Below, in pieces: positions 1 to 9,734 of a DNA stretch of 64,000 bases; the stretch's first letter is position 1, and every line of letters begins with the position of its first letter. The DNA is from Prorocentrum cordatum. Its lineage: Eukaryota; Sar; Dinophyceae; Prorocentrales; Prorocentraceae. Below the pieces are notes generated by a model. That model was given only the letters and a program-made list of their open reading frames with translations. It was not told where the DNA came from and did not search any database. Made by a program: the position numbers and the translations under genes. Where the stretch lies: NCBI GenBank assembly GCA_963575745.1, contig CAUYUJ010014609.1, positions 91,001 to 155,000 of the forward strand, given 5' to 3'.

Positions 1-1
1 G

Positions 2-421
2 CGGGCGCGGAGTTTGCTGATGTTCACGCCCAGCGAAAAGGAGCTCACATGGCAGAGCTCGGGGCCGCACAACGTGCGCCGCTCGGGGTTCACCCTGACC
101 CACGCGTCCTACCTGACCTCCACGCTGTCGCAGGGCCAGACGCTGCGCAAGGGCGTCACCATCGACTGCGCGAGAGGAGAGGACGCTGGCCGCACGGGCA
201 TGTCTGACGAGCAGTGGTGGCTGCACCTCTACGTCATGCTCTCCCGCGCCACGTGCATGCGGCACATGCTGATCCTGCGGCCGCCGCCGCGGGAGTTCCT
301 GGAGCGAGGGCCGCCAGCGTCCTTGCGGAAGGCGTTCCTGGAGTTCGACAAGAGAGCGGTTTTGTCCAGGGCGGAGGCGAAGCAGCTCGCGGCAGAGCTG
401 GGTTTCGTGCTGCCCGCCTGA
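2..421 (+). CDS. PIF1/UvrD-like DNA helicase, C-terminal part (5' end outside the window)
   Basis: The frame is open from the left edge and ends in TGA at 419-421, so only the last ~139 codons are present. The protein reads ASYLTSTLSQGQTLRKGV, then WWLHLYVMLSRAT and HMLILRPPP. A T..SQG.TL motif followed by a YVxLSRxT motif is the signature of the C-terminal RecA-like domain of PIF1/UvrD superfamily-1 helicases (motifs V and VI), which unwind DNA using ATP. The Walker A and B motifs would lie outside the window. The last ~45 residues (FLERGPP onward) form a short charged tail. The gene runs tail to tail with the phosphodiesterase gene that ends at 1006 on the other strand. The family call rests on remembered motifs. 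Whether this is a host gene or a helicase carried by a transposon cannot be decided from the C-terminus alone. Confidence 0.65.
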   Translation, partial: RARSLLMFTPSEKELTWQSSGPHNVRRSGFTLTHASYLTSTLSQGQTLRKGVTIDCARGEDAGRTGMSDEQWWLHLYVMLSRATCMRHMLILRPPPREFLERGPPASLRKAFLEFDKRAVLSRAEAKQLAAELGFVLPA

Positions 422-1005
422 GCGCGGCTGCGCCCCGCTCGAAGCCCGCGGGGTTGTCCCAACGGCTTGGTCTTGCGCGCAAGCGGCTCGCGGGGTTGCC
501 CCGACAGCCTGGCCCGCGGGGTTGTCCCAACGGCTGCGCGACGTGGCCATTAGAGAACGCGCCTGTGCTGGCCGAGGCGGCGACGGCGCCGAGGAAAACC
601 GACATGCGCGCTCGTGCAATGGAAAGGCGAGGCGGTGGCGGGGCGCGAAAAAAACAGGAGGGCGAGGTCGGGGGCAACGTAGGGAGCGGGGGGAGGGCCC
701 GCGCCAGGGCGAGAAGAAATATACGCAGAAGAGACAGTCAGGACGCCTCACCAACCACGAGGACGACGGTGAGCGCTTTTTCCAGATTCGCCCAAAGGAT
801 TCTCATGTGGGGTCCTTCCGTCGGAGTAAGTTTGTGCCCCTGGGGCCCTCTGGGCCTCGTGAGGGGTTCCCTGGAGGCCGTCTGGGTCATCCCGAGAACC
901 CTGGGGGTACCCTGGGCCAGGGGTACTTCTAGCAACACCCGACCCGGAGGAATCCCGAGGCCCGGAGAGATCATCGAACCTCGACCATCGATCATCGACG
1001 ACGGC
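422..1005. other. tail-to-tail intergenic spacer with a short hairpin repeat
   Basis: No gene is seen. At about 445-540 a GCGGGGTTGTCCCAACGGC-like unit occurs three times; each can fold as a GTTG/CAAC hairpin. The rest is GC-rich unique sequence between the converging helicase and phosphodiesterase ends. Confidence 0.5.
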
Positions 1006-1477
1006 TCACACGCCTCTCTGGGCTGGCGTGGCCTCGACCCTGGGCAGACTTCGCGCTCCCCCTTCCCCGACCGCGGCCTCCTCCTGAGGCGGTGCGGAGT
1101 CCTTCTCCCACAGGTCCGCCCAGCGGCTCACGTTCTCGCCCAGGTTGTTGGTGTGGTGGGCGAGCGGCGGGAAGAGGCTGACCATCTTCTCCGCCATGGG
1201 GAGTATGACGAACTCGGCGAAGCCAACCTGGGAATTGGGCTTGTTGACCTTGGTGCGGTCATTCAGCATCTGCACTGGCACGCCAGCGGCCTTCTCCTGG
1301 TCCCCCTGCGCGAAAAACTCGTCGAGGCACAACAACGCGTACTTGTAGCAAAGCTCCCATGGCTTCATGGGGTTGGCAGTGTCACAGAAGTGCAGCGTTG
1401 CGTTGCGCATCAGCTGTGCGTTTCCCTTTTCCTGGAGCAGCTCGGCGGTCTCCGGATTTTGAAGACCACGACCTTCT
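1006..1477 (-). CDS. cyclic-nucleotide phosphodiesterase (PDEase I family), C-terminal exon
   Basis: On the - strand this reads from an in-frame TAA just upstream of 1477 to a TGA at 1008-1006. It contains LQNPETAELLQ, then LMRNATLHFCDTANPMKPW, DEFFAQGDQEKAAGVPVQ and NSQVGFAEFVILPM. These match the second half of the PDEase catalytic domain: the metal-binding Asp in the HxxD(I/T)xNPxKPW element, EFFxQGDxE, and SQxGF with the glutamine that contacts the purine base. The enzyme hydrolyses cAMP and/or cGMP. The exon probably starts after an AG near 1478-1482, but the acceptor is not certain. The last ~35 residues are Glu/Pro-rich and look like the natural C-terminus. It joins the exons at 8.0-9.7 kb across a ~6.5-kb intron. 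Confidence 0.8.
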
Positions 1478-2154
1478 TACGAGCAGAAGTTCGGCCCGCA
1501 CATACGAGCCGAGCTTGACACTCCAACGGGCTGGCCAAATCCCCGCTAGATGAAAACTTCAGTATCTAGAGAATGTGTTGTCTAACCATGGTTTGCAATT
1601 TCCCCCTGAACCATAAACATGCATTAATCGCCCTTCGAGAAACAAACGATGTCCAAGGTAAGGGCCCCTCGCGAGATATGTGGGGTCCAAGACCAGAAGG
1701 AGAAGAACCATTGCATCATACTACATTCGCTGGCGTCAAGACCTATTGCTTCAAAATCACATTGGTTCCTTGCTCCAAGGACCACAGACTTTTACAATCT
1801 CGACTCGTCCTAGCCACTAGCTAAGCGCAATGGATCCTGAGACCCCGTGGCTACGCATTCGAATAACTCGCCAGCCCAACGAGCCAAAGGCGCGCTAGAA
1901 TCGCCAGTAAGAGGTTCAAAACGTGTTGTACAGTGTTACTTCGCGCGCGCGCGCGTGGCCCCTGGCGCGGGTCAGTGGGTGGCAGGCCCCAACATGGCCC
2001 TGCGATGGCCCCACGCGGCCCAAAGGTTGCTCCAAGACTTGAATTATCCAAGACAGCTCCAGAAGGCCACCGAGAGGCCAACATCTGAAGAAAATATCCA
2101 GGCGAAAAGCCCAACCATACGCAGTTGTGAATACCGTGCTCTGGGTACCGCTTT
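1478..2154 (-). other. start of the large PDE intron, unique sequence
   Basis: I see no repeat or coding signature here. It is AT-richer than its surroundings at 1540-1840 and lies between the last PDE exon and the minisatellite. Confidence 0.5.
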
Positions 2155-4275
2155 CGGTGGACCCCCCTTTGGGGCCATGAAGTGCGTGAGGGGTGTGCCG
2201 AATTGGGCGCGGTAGCGCCATGCGAACGCAGCCGTTGAGGCCATCGGTGGAGCTCCTTATGGGGCCACGAAGCGTGCATGAGGTGTGTCGAAACGGGGGC
2301 GGCGGCGCCATGCAAACACAGACGCCGAAGCGTTCGGTGCAGCCCCCTATGGGGGCACGAAGCGTGCATAGGGTGTGCCGAAATGGGCCAGGGGAGCGCA
2401 CGCGAACTGCGCCACGAAAGCACCCTGTACCTCCCTAGGGGGCCACGGAACGTATGAGGGGTCTCCCAACATGAAGCGGGGGGACGCATGCGAGCTGCGC
2501 CACGGAGGCACTCGGTGGAGATCCCCATGGGGCCACGAAGCGTGTGAGGGATGCGCTGGCATGGGTCGAGCGGACGCATGCGAGGGAGGCACTTGGTGGA
2601 AGCCCCAATCGGGCGACGAAGCGTGTGAGGGGTGCGCCGACATGGGTCGAGCGGACGCATGCGAACTGCGCCAAGGAGGCACTCGGCGGATCTCCCTATG
2701 GGGCCACGAAACGCGTGGAGGGTGCGCCGAAATTGGTCGGGCGGACGCGTGCGAACTGCGCCACGGATGCATTCGGCGTAGCGCCCCATGGGGCCACGGA
2801 CCGTGTGAGGAGTGTGCCGACATGGGTCAGGCGGACGCGTGCGAACCCCGCCGAGGCACTTGGATGAGCTCCCTATGGGGCAACGACACGCGTGAGAGGC
2901 GTGCCGAAATGGGTCGGGGGAAACATGCAAACTGCGCCACGGGTGCACTCGGTTGAACTCCCTCCGTATGGGGCCACGGACCGTGTGAGAGGTGTGCCAA
3001 CATGTGTCTGGCGGGCGCATGCGAACTGCGCCACGGAAGCATTCGGTGGAGCTCCCCATGGGGCCACGAAGCGTGCGAAAGGTATGCCGAGGGAGGACGC
3101 ATGCGAACTGCGACGCGGAAGCATTCGGCGGAACTCCCTATGGGCCGACGATGCGTGCGAAGGGCGTGCCGACATGGGTCGGGCGGACGCATGCGAACTG
3201 CGCCAGGGAGGCACTCGGCGGAACCCCCTATGGGGCGACGACACGCGTGAGAGGCGTGCCGAAATGGGTCGGGGGAAGCACGCGAACTGCGCCACAGAAA
3301 CAGTTGGTTGAATTCCCTCCGTAAGGGGCCACGGACCGTGTGAGGGGTGTGCCGACATGTGTCGGGCAGACGCGTGCGAACTGCGCCGCGGAGGCACTTG
3401 GATGAGCTCCCTTTGGGGCAACGACGCGCGTGAGAGGCGTGCCGCAAAGGGTCGGGGGAAGCATGCGATGTGCGCCACGGAAGCACGCGGTTGAATTCCA
3501 TCCGTATGCGGCCACGGACCGTGTGAGGGATGCGCCGACATATGTTAGGCGGGCGCATGCGAACTGCGCCACGGAAACACTCGGTGGAACCCCACACAGG
3601 GGCCACGAAGTGTGCTAAAGGTATGCCGAAATTGGTCGGGCGGACGCGTGCGAACTGCGACGCGGAAGCATTCGGCGGAACTCCCTATGGGCCGACGATG
3701 CGTGCGAGGGGCGTGCCGGCATGGGTCGGGCGGACGCGTGCGAACTGCGCCGCGGAGGCATTCGGCGGAGCTCCCTATGGGGCAACGACACGCGTGAGAG
3801 GCGTGCCGACATGGATTGGGGAAAGCATGCGAACTGCGCCACGGAGGCACTCGGTGAGCTTCCGGCGGGGCCACGAAGCGTGCGAATGGGGGGTGCCGAA
3901 ATGCGCTGGGGGGGCGCGTGCGAACTGCGCCACGGAGGCACTCGGTTGAGCTCCCTATCGGGCCACGACACACGTGAGAGGCGTGCCGACATGGTCGGGC
4001 GGACGCATGCGAACGGCGCCACGGAGGCACTTGGTGGAGCTCCCTATGGGGCCACCAAACGTGCGAGGGGTGCCCCGACGGTGGTCGGGGGGGCGCATGC
4101 GAACTGCGACGCGGAGACAATCGGCGGAGCTCCATGCGGTGCCACGAAACGCGTGAAGGGCATGCTTGCGTGGGTCGGGGCGGTCGCATGCGAACTGCGC
4201 CACAGAGGCACCCGGTTGAGCTCCCCACGCGGCCACGAAACGCGCGAGGGATGCCCCGAAATTGGTCGGGCAGGG
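2155..4275 (+). repeat. ~90-bp tandem minisatellite inside the PDE intron (about 23 copies)
   Basis: Landmarks such as GCGGACGCATGCGAACTGCG recur every ~90 bp (2651, 2741, 2831, 3011, 3181 and so on), each followed by GCCACGGAGGCACTCGG and GTGGAGCTCCCTATGGGG. Units differ by point changes and a few 10-12-bp deletions. Open frames of up to 400 codons on the - strand, and several on +, cross the array only because its units lack stops in some frames; their Arg/His/Pro-rich products are artefacts. A short array of the same family lies in reverse orientation at 49.6-50.0 kb. Confidence 0.9.
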
Positions 4276-4435
4276 GAAGGGGTGGGAGGAGGGGGGAGGG
4301 GGGTGGCGAGGGGGGCAGGAGGAAGTGAGACGCGGGGCGCTGTTTTTTCAAACGAAGGCCCAAAACCACAAGATGTTCAGGAAAAAGGAGGCGTTTCAAT
4401 GTTGCGTGTGCTCTCGCCGTATTCCCACGGGCCCA

Positions 4436-4670
4436 AAGGCCTCGAAGTCGCTCAAGATGGCTTGTAAGAGTTCCAAAAGGCCCCGTAGACCCCCAAAGAG
4501 CGCCCCAGGAGAGCCCCGAGAGAACTTCACGAGAGCCCAACAGCGGCACGGGAGCGGGGAACAACGGGCGGCAGGCGCCAATATGACTTCACGACAGCCC
4601 CGAAGAGCCCCAGGATAGCCCCGAGGTGGACCAAAACGGTCCGAGACAGCCCCCTTGGGGGCCCAATCCT
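4436..4670. repeat. CAAGA/GGCCC-type dispersed repeat, copy 1
   Basis: Runs of GAGCCCC(A/G)AGA and AGATGGC-like words flank a T-rich core near 4400 (TTGCGTGTGCTCTCGCC). The same layout of purine-CCCC repeats plus a T-rich core recurs at five other sites in the window. Confidence 0.5.
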
Positions 4671-4815
4671 GCAGTTACTTACCCGAGACGAAACCAACCC
4701 CGCTTGCGCGCGAGACACCTGATTATGTGAACGCTATATACAAGAAAACACACTGCCAGGCATGTAGCACTCCGAAATGATTCGCCAAACAATGTCGGGC
4801 CACGCGCGGCGAACA

Positions 4816-4912
4816 CATGCGCAACTCAGATCGCAAAAAGGGTTGCGCAACCATGACTGCGCGACTACGACTGCGCAACTATGACTGCGCAACATTGACT
4901 TCGCAACTATGT
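4816..4912 (+). repeat. 14-15-bp tandem repeat
   Basis: About six imperfect copies of a GACTGCGCAACTAT-type word (GCGCAACTCAGA, GCGCAACCATGA, GCGCGACTACGA, GCGCAACTATGA and others). No coding role is seen. Confidence 0.7.
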
Positions 4913-5639
4913 GGCGACGACAAGCACGACAAGGAATTTAGAACGGGGGGCAGAATTAAAGGGGGAGGAGGAAGAAGAGGAAGAGGAGGAGGAGGCGAAG
5001 GCAGAGGGGAGAGGTGGACAGGGAGCATGGAGAAGGAAGGAAAAGAAATACTGGTGAGACTAACAGCGCCATGCGCTACATCTGCTCGGTGCACCCGCGC
5101 TGCCGCTGCGGGTGAGCACTGCTGATCTGAACAGCGGTGGCCAGGAGGCAAACGACCCACAACCGCGCGCACAAGTCCAAGTAGGACTGTGGAGCGACCT
5201 CCTTGCGCGCGGGTGCCCAGGGCACCGGAACCTTGGGAAGCGCGGAGCGGCGAATTCCAGCCGTCCGTGCGGCGAGGTTTCGCCAAAGACCACGCCGCGG
5301 TTATGTTTGCCAGAGCGCGTGGCGGGCATTGTAGCCCGGCGCAAGTGGAGCCGGGCCAGCGAGAGGGCAAAGCTCTCGGAGTCTTCAGCCGCGCGGTTGC
5401 GGGTTCATCCTCCCGTGCACACGCTGCTTTTCCAGATCCCATATGTTTCAGCTCTGCTCTTCCCGAGGCCGCATGTATACACGCTGCTCCTCCCGAGCGC
5501 AAGCATGCGGCATCCCGAGCCAGAGGATGACGAGGAGGTGAAGGAGGAGAACAGGAAGGGCGGACGTAGGCGGAAGAGATAGGACGAGGGCGGTTTCACG
5601 ACCCAGTCCGCCACGCCACACAGAAGCCCGCGTAAGCGG

Positions 5640-5880
5640 CAACAATTGAGCAGTTCACAGCCCCCGAGTCCCCGAGGGGGCCGCGGGGTCTCACAGGGAT
5701 CCCCGTTGCCCTCACCTCCGCCGTGCCTCCCAGGAGCCAACGAAAGTGGCGACAGTTGCGCAGTTCACAGCCCCCGAGGGAGCCGCGAGGTCTCAAAAGG
5801 ACGCCTATGGCCCTCACCTCCGCCGTGCCTCCCAAGAGCTCACGACAGTGGCGATAGTTGCGAAGTTCACTACCCCCGAC
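5640..5880. repeat. ~110-bp direct duplication
   Basis: Two adjacent copies of a unit running from AGTTCACAGCCCCCGAG through CCCTCACCTCCGCCGTGCC to AGTGGCGAYAGTTGC, with scattered differences. Confidence 0.7.
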
Positions 5881-6079
5881 GGAGCGCACAGGATGCAGGA
5901 GTAGGTAGGCCGACGAGGCGACGAGGGAGGACTGGGCGGAGGAGGGAGGAGGCGGGAGGAGAAACGCGCAAGTAGTGCTCTATTCAAAATGAGAACCCAA
6001 CCAAGAAAAGGCTGGGAAAAGTTGGAAGTGTCTTTGTAGATTATGGTTTATCGCCTTTACTTCAGATGCGATTCTAAAG

Positions 6080-6300
6080 CTGGGACTAGATGGGCTCCCG
6101 AAGGGCTTCGAAGACTCCCAACAGTGCCCGGGGAGTCCCCAGAAAGCTTCTATAAAGCCCCAGAGCAGCACAAGACTGGAAATCCAGATATGGTAGGCCC
6201 AATGATGCCCCCAAGACGGCCCCGAAAGGCCCCAAGATAGCCCCAAGGTGGCCAAGGCTAGTCCAAGGCAGCCCTCAAGAAGCCCACAGGAGCCTCAAAT
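6080..6300. repeat. CAAGA/GGCCC-type dispersed repeat, copy 2
   Basis: CCCAAGA/AGGCCCC words flank a T-rich core at ~6010-6110 (TTTGTAGATTATGGTTTATC). Same family as 4436-4670. Confidence 0.5.
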
Positions 6301-6529
6301 CCTTCAAACAACCAATCGTTCAATACACGCGGAACGACGCGTTTCCTTCTATGACTACTCTTCGCCTTACCCTCTAACCCATGGCACTTCCTAACATAAC
6401 CAACTGCTAGCAGTGAAACAATACGTGCCAGCGGAATGAGCGAAGCAAATTAAGATTACCAGCCCTCTGGGCGGAGGTGGTATGACGGAGAGGGGGGTAC
6501 CCCTCCCCCCACCTCCTCCCCTTGGGGCT

Positions 6530-6930
6530 GGATGGGAGGCCCCCGATGTGGCAAACGGCCCGATTGGGTTCAAGATGGCCCGCAGGTGGATCCCGATGTG
6601 CCAAGATGGATGGCCTCCAAGGTGGCACAAAATAGCCCAAGATGGTTCCATGATAGCTTCCGGCATACCTCCAAGAGGTTCAAGAAGTTTCTTGGGTGGC
6701 CACGAGAACTCCCGAGAAACCCCCGAAAGGCCAAAATCTCCTCGACAACTAAAAATGGAACCAATGATGTCTGCGCTCTCGGCTTTTCGTTTCCGACTGG
6801 CCTTTCAAGCCTCATGATGGCTCCAAGATAGCCCAAGAGAGCCCTAAGAGGGGCCTGAGAGGCCTCAAGATGGCCCCCAAGAGCGCAGAAGAGCGCCTCA
6901 AGAGCACCTCAAGAGCGATCCAAGAGGCCA
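6530..6930. repeat. CAAGATGGCCC array with T-rich core, copy 3
   Basis: Repeated CAAGATGGC, GAGGCCCC and AGAGCGCC words on both sides of a ~70-bp core (6740-6810) that ends in CTTTTCGTTTCCGACTGGCC. The core resembles those at 9175-9245 and 29095-29165. Confidence 0.6.
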
Positions 6931-7187
6931 ATATTCGGCCTCCGATGGGGGGGTAAGGGCCCCCCTTTGAACCATAGGGCCCAAGATCGCCCCAAGAGGA
7001 ATGCGCGCAGGGAAGTTCCCATTGTCAAGACAACTCCCTAGGAATTGCTGGTGTATTGGCTGGTGGTGATATGCCAAGTGTCAGTAAGTACGTGAGCAGA
7101 GCCAAATCACAGCGAAACCAACAATGCATGAAATACCTGAGTTCAAAAGAACAGCGCACGCCTGTTGCGTGTACGTGCGCACAGATG

Positions 7188-7192
<5 letters not shown>

Positions 7193-7224
<32 letters not shown>

Positions 7225-7240
7225 CATATATACATATACG
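7193..7240. repeat. (TA)n microsatellite
   Basis: About 16 TA dinucleotides followed by a TACATA-rich tail. It lies within the PDE intron. Confidence 0.9.
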
Positions 7241-7989
7241 CCTGAGATACTTAGCCATGAGTGACGCACCACCATGCCAATTCGCATCGGTCCAATTATC
7301 GCAGGGGTCCTGTGACGAGTTAAAGCCAAGAGCTCCGAAGTCAGCTCAACAATGAGCACGTGAGCCGTGGATAGGCTGTAGCAAGGCCCGAACTGGCGCT
7401 CAGACAAAAGAAACAGTCCGAGGATAGTTCGTGCTGTCAAGGTCGCCATCTTTCGAAGTGCATCGATGAGTTTCTCACGTGGTCTCCACAGGTCGAAACA
7501 TTATGTGATGCACCAGACCGTTCAAATCGCGACCCTAACGCGACTCTGAGATGGCTAGGAATGACATGACATGTGCCGCCATTGGACCTGCATCATGAGA
7601 CGCTGTGAGCTTGGGGAATGGCTGGCCAGATCAATTGCAGACCCCGCTCACACATACATTGGCACATTCGTTGCTCACTCTACCCCTTGCAGAGGATGAA
7701 GATGGCATAGAAGGGGGACAGAGAGTCAAGGTTCAGTTTGTTTGATCGGCACCGCCATAGACTTCCCGAACTAAAATGCCTGAGGCTGATTTACTAACCC
7801 GTGGGAAAGCCACTCGCGGAAATCGTGAGCTTCTGAATGGAGGATCTTGTATTGGCCTCGGGAGATCCTACATCGAATCATTGTTACTGTGGTCTGATTG
7901 CGCTGCTTCGAAGCCCATTCGGAAACACGCAGGGACTGCAACCCACCTCCACGACATCTTCGACATGCAAAATTCATACCGCGGTGACC

Positions 7990-8242
7990 TAGCAACTCAG
8001 AGTTGACCTCGATCAGGAGCCCGAGCTCTACGACCATGGGTTGGTGAGCTATCATATCCGTGGCCAGAATAGACGCCACGATCTCTTTTCGAGCTTCTTT
8101 GTAAGCGTCCCGCGGCACGTCCTGGAAAACGTTCGCCTCCGGGGCCTGTATGATCTGGAAGAGCGTCGCACAATGCAAGTTCTCAAGCGGTGATTTGTCG
8201 TTGTATTTCAGAGCGTACACGTGAGAAGTCTCCACGAGGAAC
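7990..8242 (-). CDS. cyclic-nucleotide phosphodiesterase, catalytic exon (LEN.HC to ATDM)
   Basis: On the - strand from 8242 it reads FLVETSHVYALKYND, then KSPLENLHCATLFQII, then EARKEIVASILATDM and MVVELGLLIEVNSEL. SxLENxHC and ILATDMxxH are hallmark PDEase I motifs and supply part of the metal site. The 5' border is firm: an AG acceptor at 8244-8243 makes the first base of 8242 complete the proline codon of VNNP in the upstream exon, giving VNNPFLVETS. The 3' border is set approximately after EVNSEL; the frame stays open to 7771, but the family match stops near 7990, and a GT lies just after ...TTGCTAG. The intron upstream is 154 bp and the one downstream ~6.5 kb. Confidence 0.85.
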
Positions 8243-8396
8243 CTTGGCGACAGGCCGACCGACCGATCGTTCCATCTGATCCCGACCGCTGTCGGCGTGG
8301 CCAACGCCTCGATCAAGGGCTGATAGGGCATCTGGCGCACCCCGCGACCACAATTGGCGTGTGCTCCAACGGGCGACGGCAAGCTGGGCGCGGAGC

Positions 8397-8541
8397 GGGT
8401 TGTTCACGCCAGGGTGTCCGAGGTCGTGCGCGACAGCAGCGACCAACAGCGACAGCTGCGATGCCGCGGAGAGGAAGCGGTCTGCTTCGACCTGCCACAT
8501 CCGCCACCGTGCCTTCAGCACGTAGTGGAGTACCCCAAAGG
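8397..8541 (-). CDS. cyclic-nucleotide phosphodiesterase, catalytic exon (HDLGHPGVNN)
   Basis: Reads FGVLHYVLKARWRMWQVEAD, LSLLVAAVAHDLGHPGVNN. AHDLxHPGxxN is the second half of the PDEase metal-binding signature, with the catalytic His-Asp pair. The 3' border is well fixed: the exon ends at 8397 after AAC AAC CC and is followed by GC, and joining to 8242 restores the family's NNPFLVETS. The intron 8396-8243 is therefore GC-AG. The 5' border follows an AG at 8543-8542, the only AG near the TAA that closes the frame upstream. The ~1.06-kb intron before it (9601-8542) also fits a GC donor. Confidence 0.85.
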
Positions 8542-8619
8542 CTTACACAGTTGTGAGTCGCACAGGGTTTGTAGGATTCTATGGGGCCCAGCCCCGACTG
8601 TGCCGAAAACTCTCGGGCA

Positions 8620-8712
8620 TCATCCTCCTCCTCCTTCTCCTCCTCCTGCTCCTCCTCCTCCTCCTCGTCCTCCGTATCATTCATCTCCTCCTTCTTCCTC
8701 TTCTTCTCCCAA
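8620..8712 (+). repeat. (CTC)n-type microsatellite in a PDE intron
   Basis: Imperfect CTC/CTT/CTG triplets. They generate Leu-, Ser- and Glu-rich false ORFs on both strands. Confidence 0.85.
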
Positions 8713-8744
8713 GTGTTTCCCCAAGGGGGTCCACAATGGCTGGG

Positions 8745-8858
8745 GGAACACATAGTCCATCAGCTTTGCCAGACTTCGGCACAACGTTTGGCCGCATGGG
8801 CGTTTCCACAAGGTATGGGGCGACAATGGTTCGCCGTAGGCGTGTTCGATCCTCCGCC
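8745..8858 (+). repeat. ~110-bp direct repeat, copy A (intron)
   Basis: Runs from GGGGGAACACATAGTCCATC to GGTTCGCCGTAGGCGTGTTCG and closely matches 9478-9592. Both copies lie in the same PDE intron, and copy B abuts its donor site at 9601. The pair may mark duplication or repeat-mediated growth of the intron. Confidence 0.7.
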
Positions 8859-8989
8859 CCATGTTGATTTATCAGATGAGTGTCTGGCGTGCTACATGTT
8901 TGACAAATTCGATCCCCTCTTCCCAGTGAGGTGGCCGATCCCGCCGGCCACCCAGAGAGACGCCTAAAACTCGTCCTCCGTTGGTCCCC

Positions 8990-9425
8990 CCCAAGCCAGC
9001 CCAAAAATGGCCTCCAAGACGACCAAGATGGCCTCCAAGACGGCCAAGATGGCCTTAAGATGTCTCCAAGACGGCCCATGGTGCACCCAAGACTGCCCAA
9101 GATGGCCCCAAAACGGCCCAAGATGCCCGCAAGATGCCCCAAGAGGGCCCCAAAAGGATCTCCAGGAGGCCAAACTCGGTGGTTCGCCTTATCTGTCTCA
9201 ATGATTTGTGCATTCTCTCCTTTTCAAGCCTCCGCTGCTCCAAGAGGGCTCCATGGGCCGCCAAGATCGCCCCAAGACAACCCAAGATGGCCCCAGGACG
9301 GCCCAAGAGGCCCCCAAAACGGCCCCAAGGCAGCCCCGCAGACTTACAAGACGGCCATAGAGCGCCCAAAAGAGAACACAGGACTGCTCAAAGAGGCCCC
9401 CAAACGGCCTCCGAAGGCCAAGGAG
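8990..9425. repeat. CAAGATGGCCC array with T-rich core, copy 4
   Basis: More than 20 CAAGA(T/C)GGCC(C/T) words flank the core at 9175-9245 (TCTGTCTCAATGATTTGTGC, then TTCTCTCCTTTTCAAGCCTC). The array fills most of the 1.06-kb PDE intron. Confidence 0.75.
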
Positions 9426-9477
9426 TCCTGTACAGGCCCCCAGAGGCCCCCCAAGAGAGGGGCTCCCCCACGGCCAG

Positions 9478-9592
9478 GGGGAACACGCAGTCCAACAGCT
9501 TGGCCAGACGTTGGCCCAACGTCTGGCCACGTGGGCGTTTCCGAAGGCGGGGGGGGGCGGCGGCGGTTCGCCAGGGGCGTCTTCGATAGTCC
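9478..9592 (+). repeat. ~110-bp direct repeat, copy B (intron)
   Basis: GGGGGAACACGCAGTCCAAC to GGTTCGCCAGGGGCGTCTTCG; partner of 8745-8858. Ends ~9 bp from the predicted donor of the intron. Confidence 0.7.
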
Positions 9593-9601
9593 GCCGCACG
9601 C

Positions 9602-9734
9602 TGGCGGCCACATCGAGGGCGTGGGAGAAATTGTGGAACGGGTTGGGCAGGTAGCGCTCCGCCGCGGCCGCCACGAAGCGCTCCACCTGCGCCGCGGGGG
9701 CCGCGCGTGGGCGCCGGAGCACCGCGCAAAGATC
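9602..9734 (-). CDS. cyclic-nucleotide phosphodiesterase, exon with NPFHNFSHALDV
   Basis: Reads VERFVAAAAERYLP then NPFHNFSHALDVAA. NPxHNxxHAxDV is the N-terminal part of the PDEase I catalytic domain, with the general-acid His and the first metal-binding His. Its 5' border is predicted at a CACAG acceptor (AG at 9736-9735), giving an exon of 133 bp. The 3' border is predicted at an A|GC donor (9601-9600); joining to 8541 gives DVAATFGVLHYVLKA, which keeps frame and family-like spacing. The frame continues past the donor, so the border is inferred. Upstream exons encoding the regulatory N-terminus were not recognised, apart from the candidate at 11850-11996. Confidence 0.75.

Larger units (their letters stand above)
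4276..7989 (-). other. rest of the large PDE intron: low-complexity and repeat mosaic
   Basis: Holds a G-rich run (4265-4325), three CAAGA/GGCCC-type arrays (about 4436-4670, 6080-6300, 6530-6930), a 14-15-bp tandem of GACTGCGCAACTAT-like units (4816-4912), a ~110-bp direct duplication (5640-5880) and a (TA)n tract (7193-7240). I could not support an exon between 4.3 and 8.0 kb. A Cys/Arg-rich open frame on - at ~5060-5400 was looked at and left out. Confidence 0.55.

Noticed and set aside
1851-3606. Long Arg/His/Pro-rich ORFs on the - strand (up to 402 codons)
   Set aside because: They are translations of the 90-bp minisatellite; every frame repeats with the unit and none resembles a protein family.
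2155-4275. CRISPR array
   Set aside because: Units are ~90 bp, contiguous, with no unique spacers and no cas genes; the genome is eukaryotic.
5058-5400. Cys/Arg-rich frame inside the large PDE intron as an extra exon
   Set aside because: Protein-like at places, but no splice borders or PDE resemblance; both strands are open there.
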